Shown: positions 6,857-6,947 of the stretch, one piece after another
Layout of the letters: each line of letters begins with the position of its first letter
Numbering within the stretch: the first letter of the stretch is position 1
From: an uncultured Clostridia bacterium
Lineage (GTDB): Bacteria; Bacillota; Clostridia; Oscillospirales; Oscillospiraceae
Assembly: GCA_937858235.1 (NCBI GenBank)
Contig: CALLZZ010000302.1
Location: 1-6,947 of the forward strand
Direction of reading: 5' to 3'
Length of the DNA: 6,947 nt
Notes under the pieces: model-generated
Databases searched by the model: none
What the model was told of the DNA's origin: nothing
Seen by the model: only the letters and a program-made list of their open reading frames with translations
Program-made: the position numbers and the translations under genes

Positions 6857-6947
6857 ATGACCGAACGATTTGAGCGGGAAATTTCTTATAGAAATGACAA
6901 AAACCTGCGGGCATTCCAAAACGAAACACGCGCAGGCGAAACAAATA
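6857..6947 (+). CDS. Possible divergent gene start, cut by the right edge (weak)
   Basis: From ATG at 6857 the plus strand stays open for 30 codons to the end of the window. It reads MTERFEREISYRND and continues as a charged, soluble-looking sequence. The composition is more protein-like than the opposite frame. However, there is no Shine-Dalgarno site at a usable distance (GGAG touches the ATG), and the start would lie only 29 bases from the divergent SHOCT-like start. I do not recognise the product. It may be chance. Confidence 0.22.
   Translation, partial: MTERFEREISYRNDKNLRAFQNETRAGETN

Noticed and set aside
6885..6890. TATAAG on the minus strand as a -10 box for the SHOCT-recombinase operon
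   Set aside because: The bases about 17 upstream (GCCCGC) are nothing like a -35 box, and no extended -10 TG is present.
6828..6944. 39-residue N-terminal extension of the SHOCT-like protein
   Set aside because: The internal ATG at 6827 has an ideal GGAGGTGA site, while the extension has none and looks like an antisense shadow.
1..6947. CRISPR array, tRNA or rRNA genes
   Set aside because: No regularly spaced repeats and no tRNA-like cloverleaf or rRNA sequence were seen on either strand.

Overview
The window looks like part of the chromosome of a low-to-mid-GC Firmicute, most probably a gut-type Clostridia. The reasons are strong Shine-Dalgarno sites of the AGGAGG type, a TTG start, intrinsic terminators, and recombinase families typical of clostridial mobile elements. 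It appears to show the junction between a housekeeping gene and an integrative element.

Left part (1-1166): the 3' three quarters of a 23S rRNA uracil-C5-methyltransferase gene (rlmD/RlmCD family). It runs in from beyond the left edge and ends in a strong intrinsic terminator. The 3' end of this gene family (rum/rumA) is a known integration site for serine-recombinase elements in Firmicutes.

Middle (1167-3010): a short non-coding stretch, then a single AT-rich gene for a roughly 530-residue protein of unknown function. Its C-terminal third carries a PD-(D/E)XK nuclease-like signature. It faces the recombinase operon, and a shared hairpin terminator lies between them.

Right part (3020-6827): a leftward, tightly packed set of four genes. 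In order of transcription these are a 68-residue SHOCT-like protein, a 519-residue large serine recombinase (TTG start), a 138-residue stand-alone recombinase-domain protein with no catalytic domain, and a second large serine recombinase of 522 residues. The two full-length recombinases both keep the catalytic Ser/Arg residues, a zinc-ribbon cysteine cluster and a C-terminal coiled coil, and they are diverged from each other. The last three genes are separated by +4 and -1 bases, so they are probably co-translated. I infer that they work together to excise and integrate the element, with the nuclease-like gene as cargo. The last ~90 bases hold only a possible divergent gene start that runs off the right edge.
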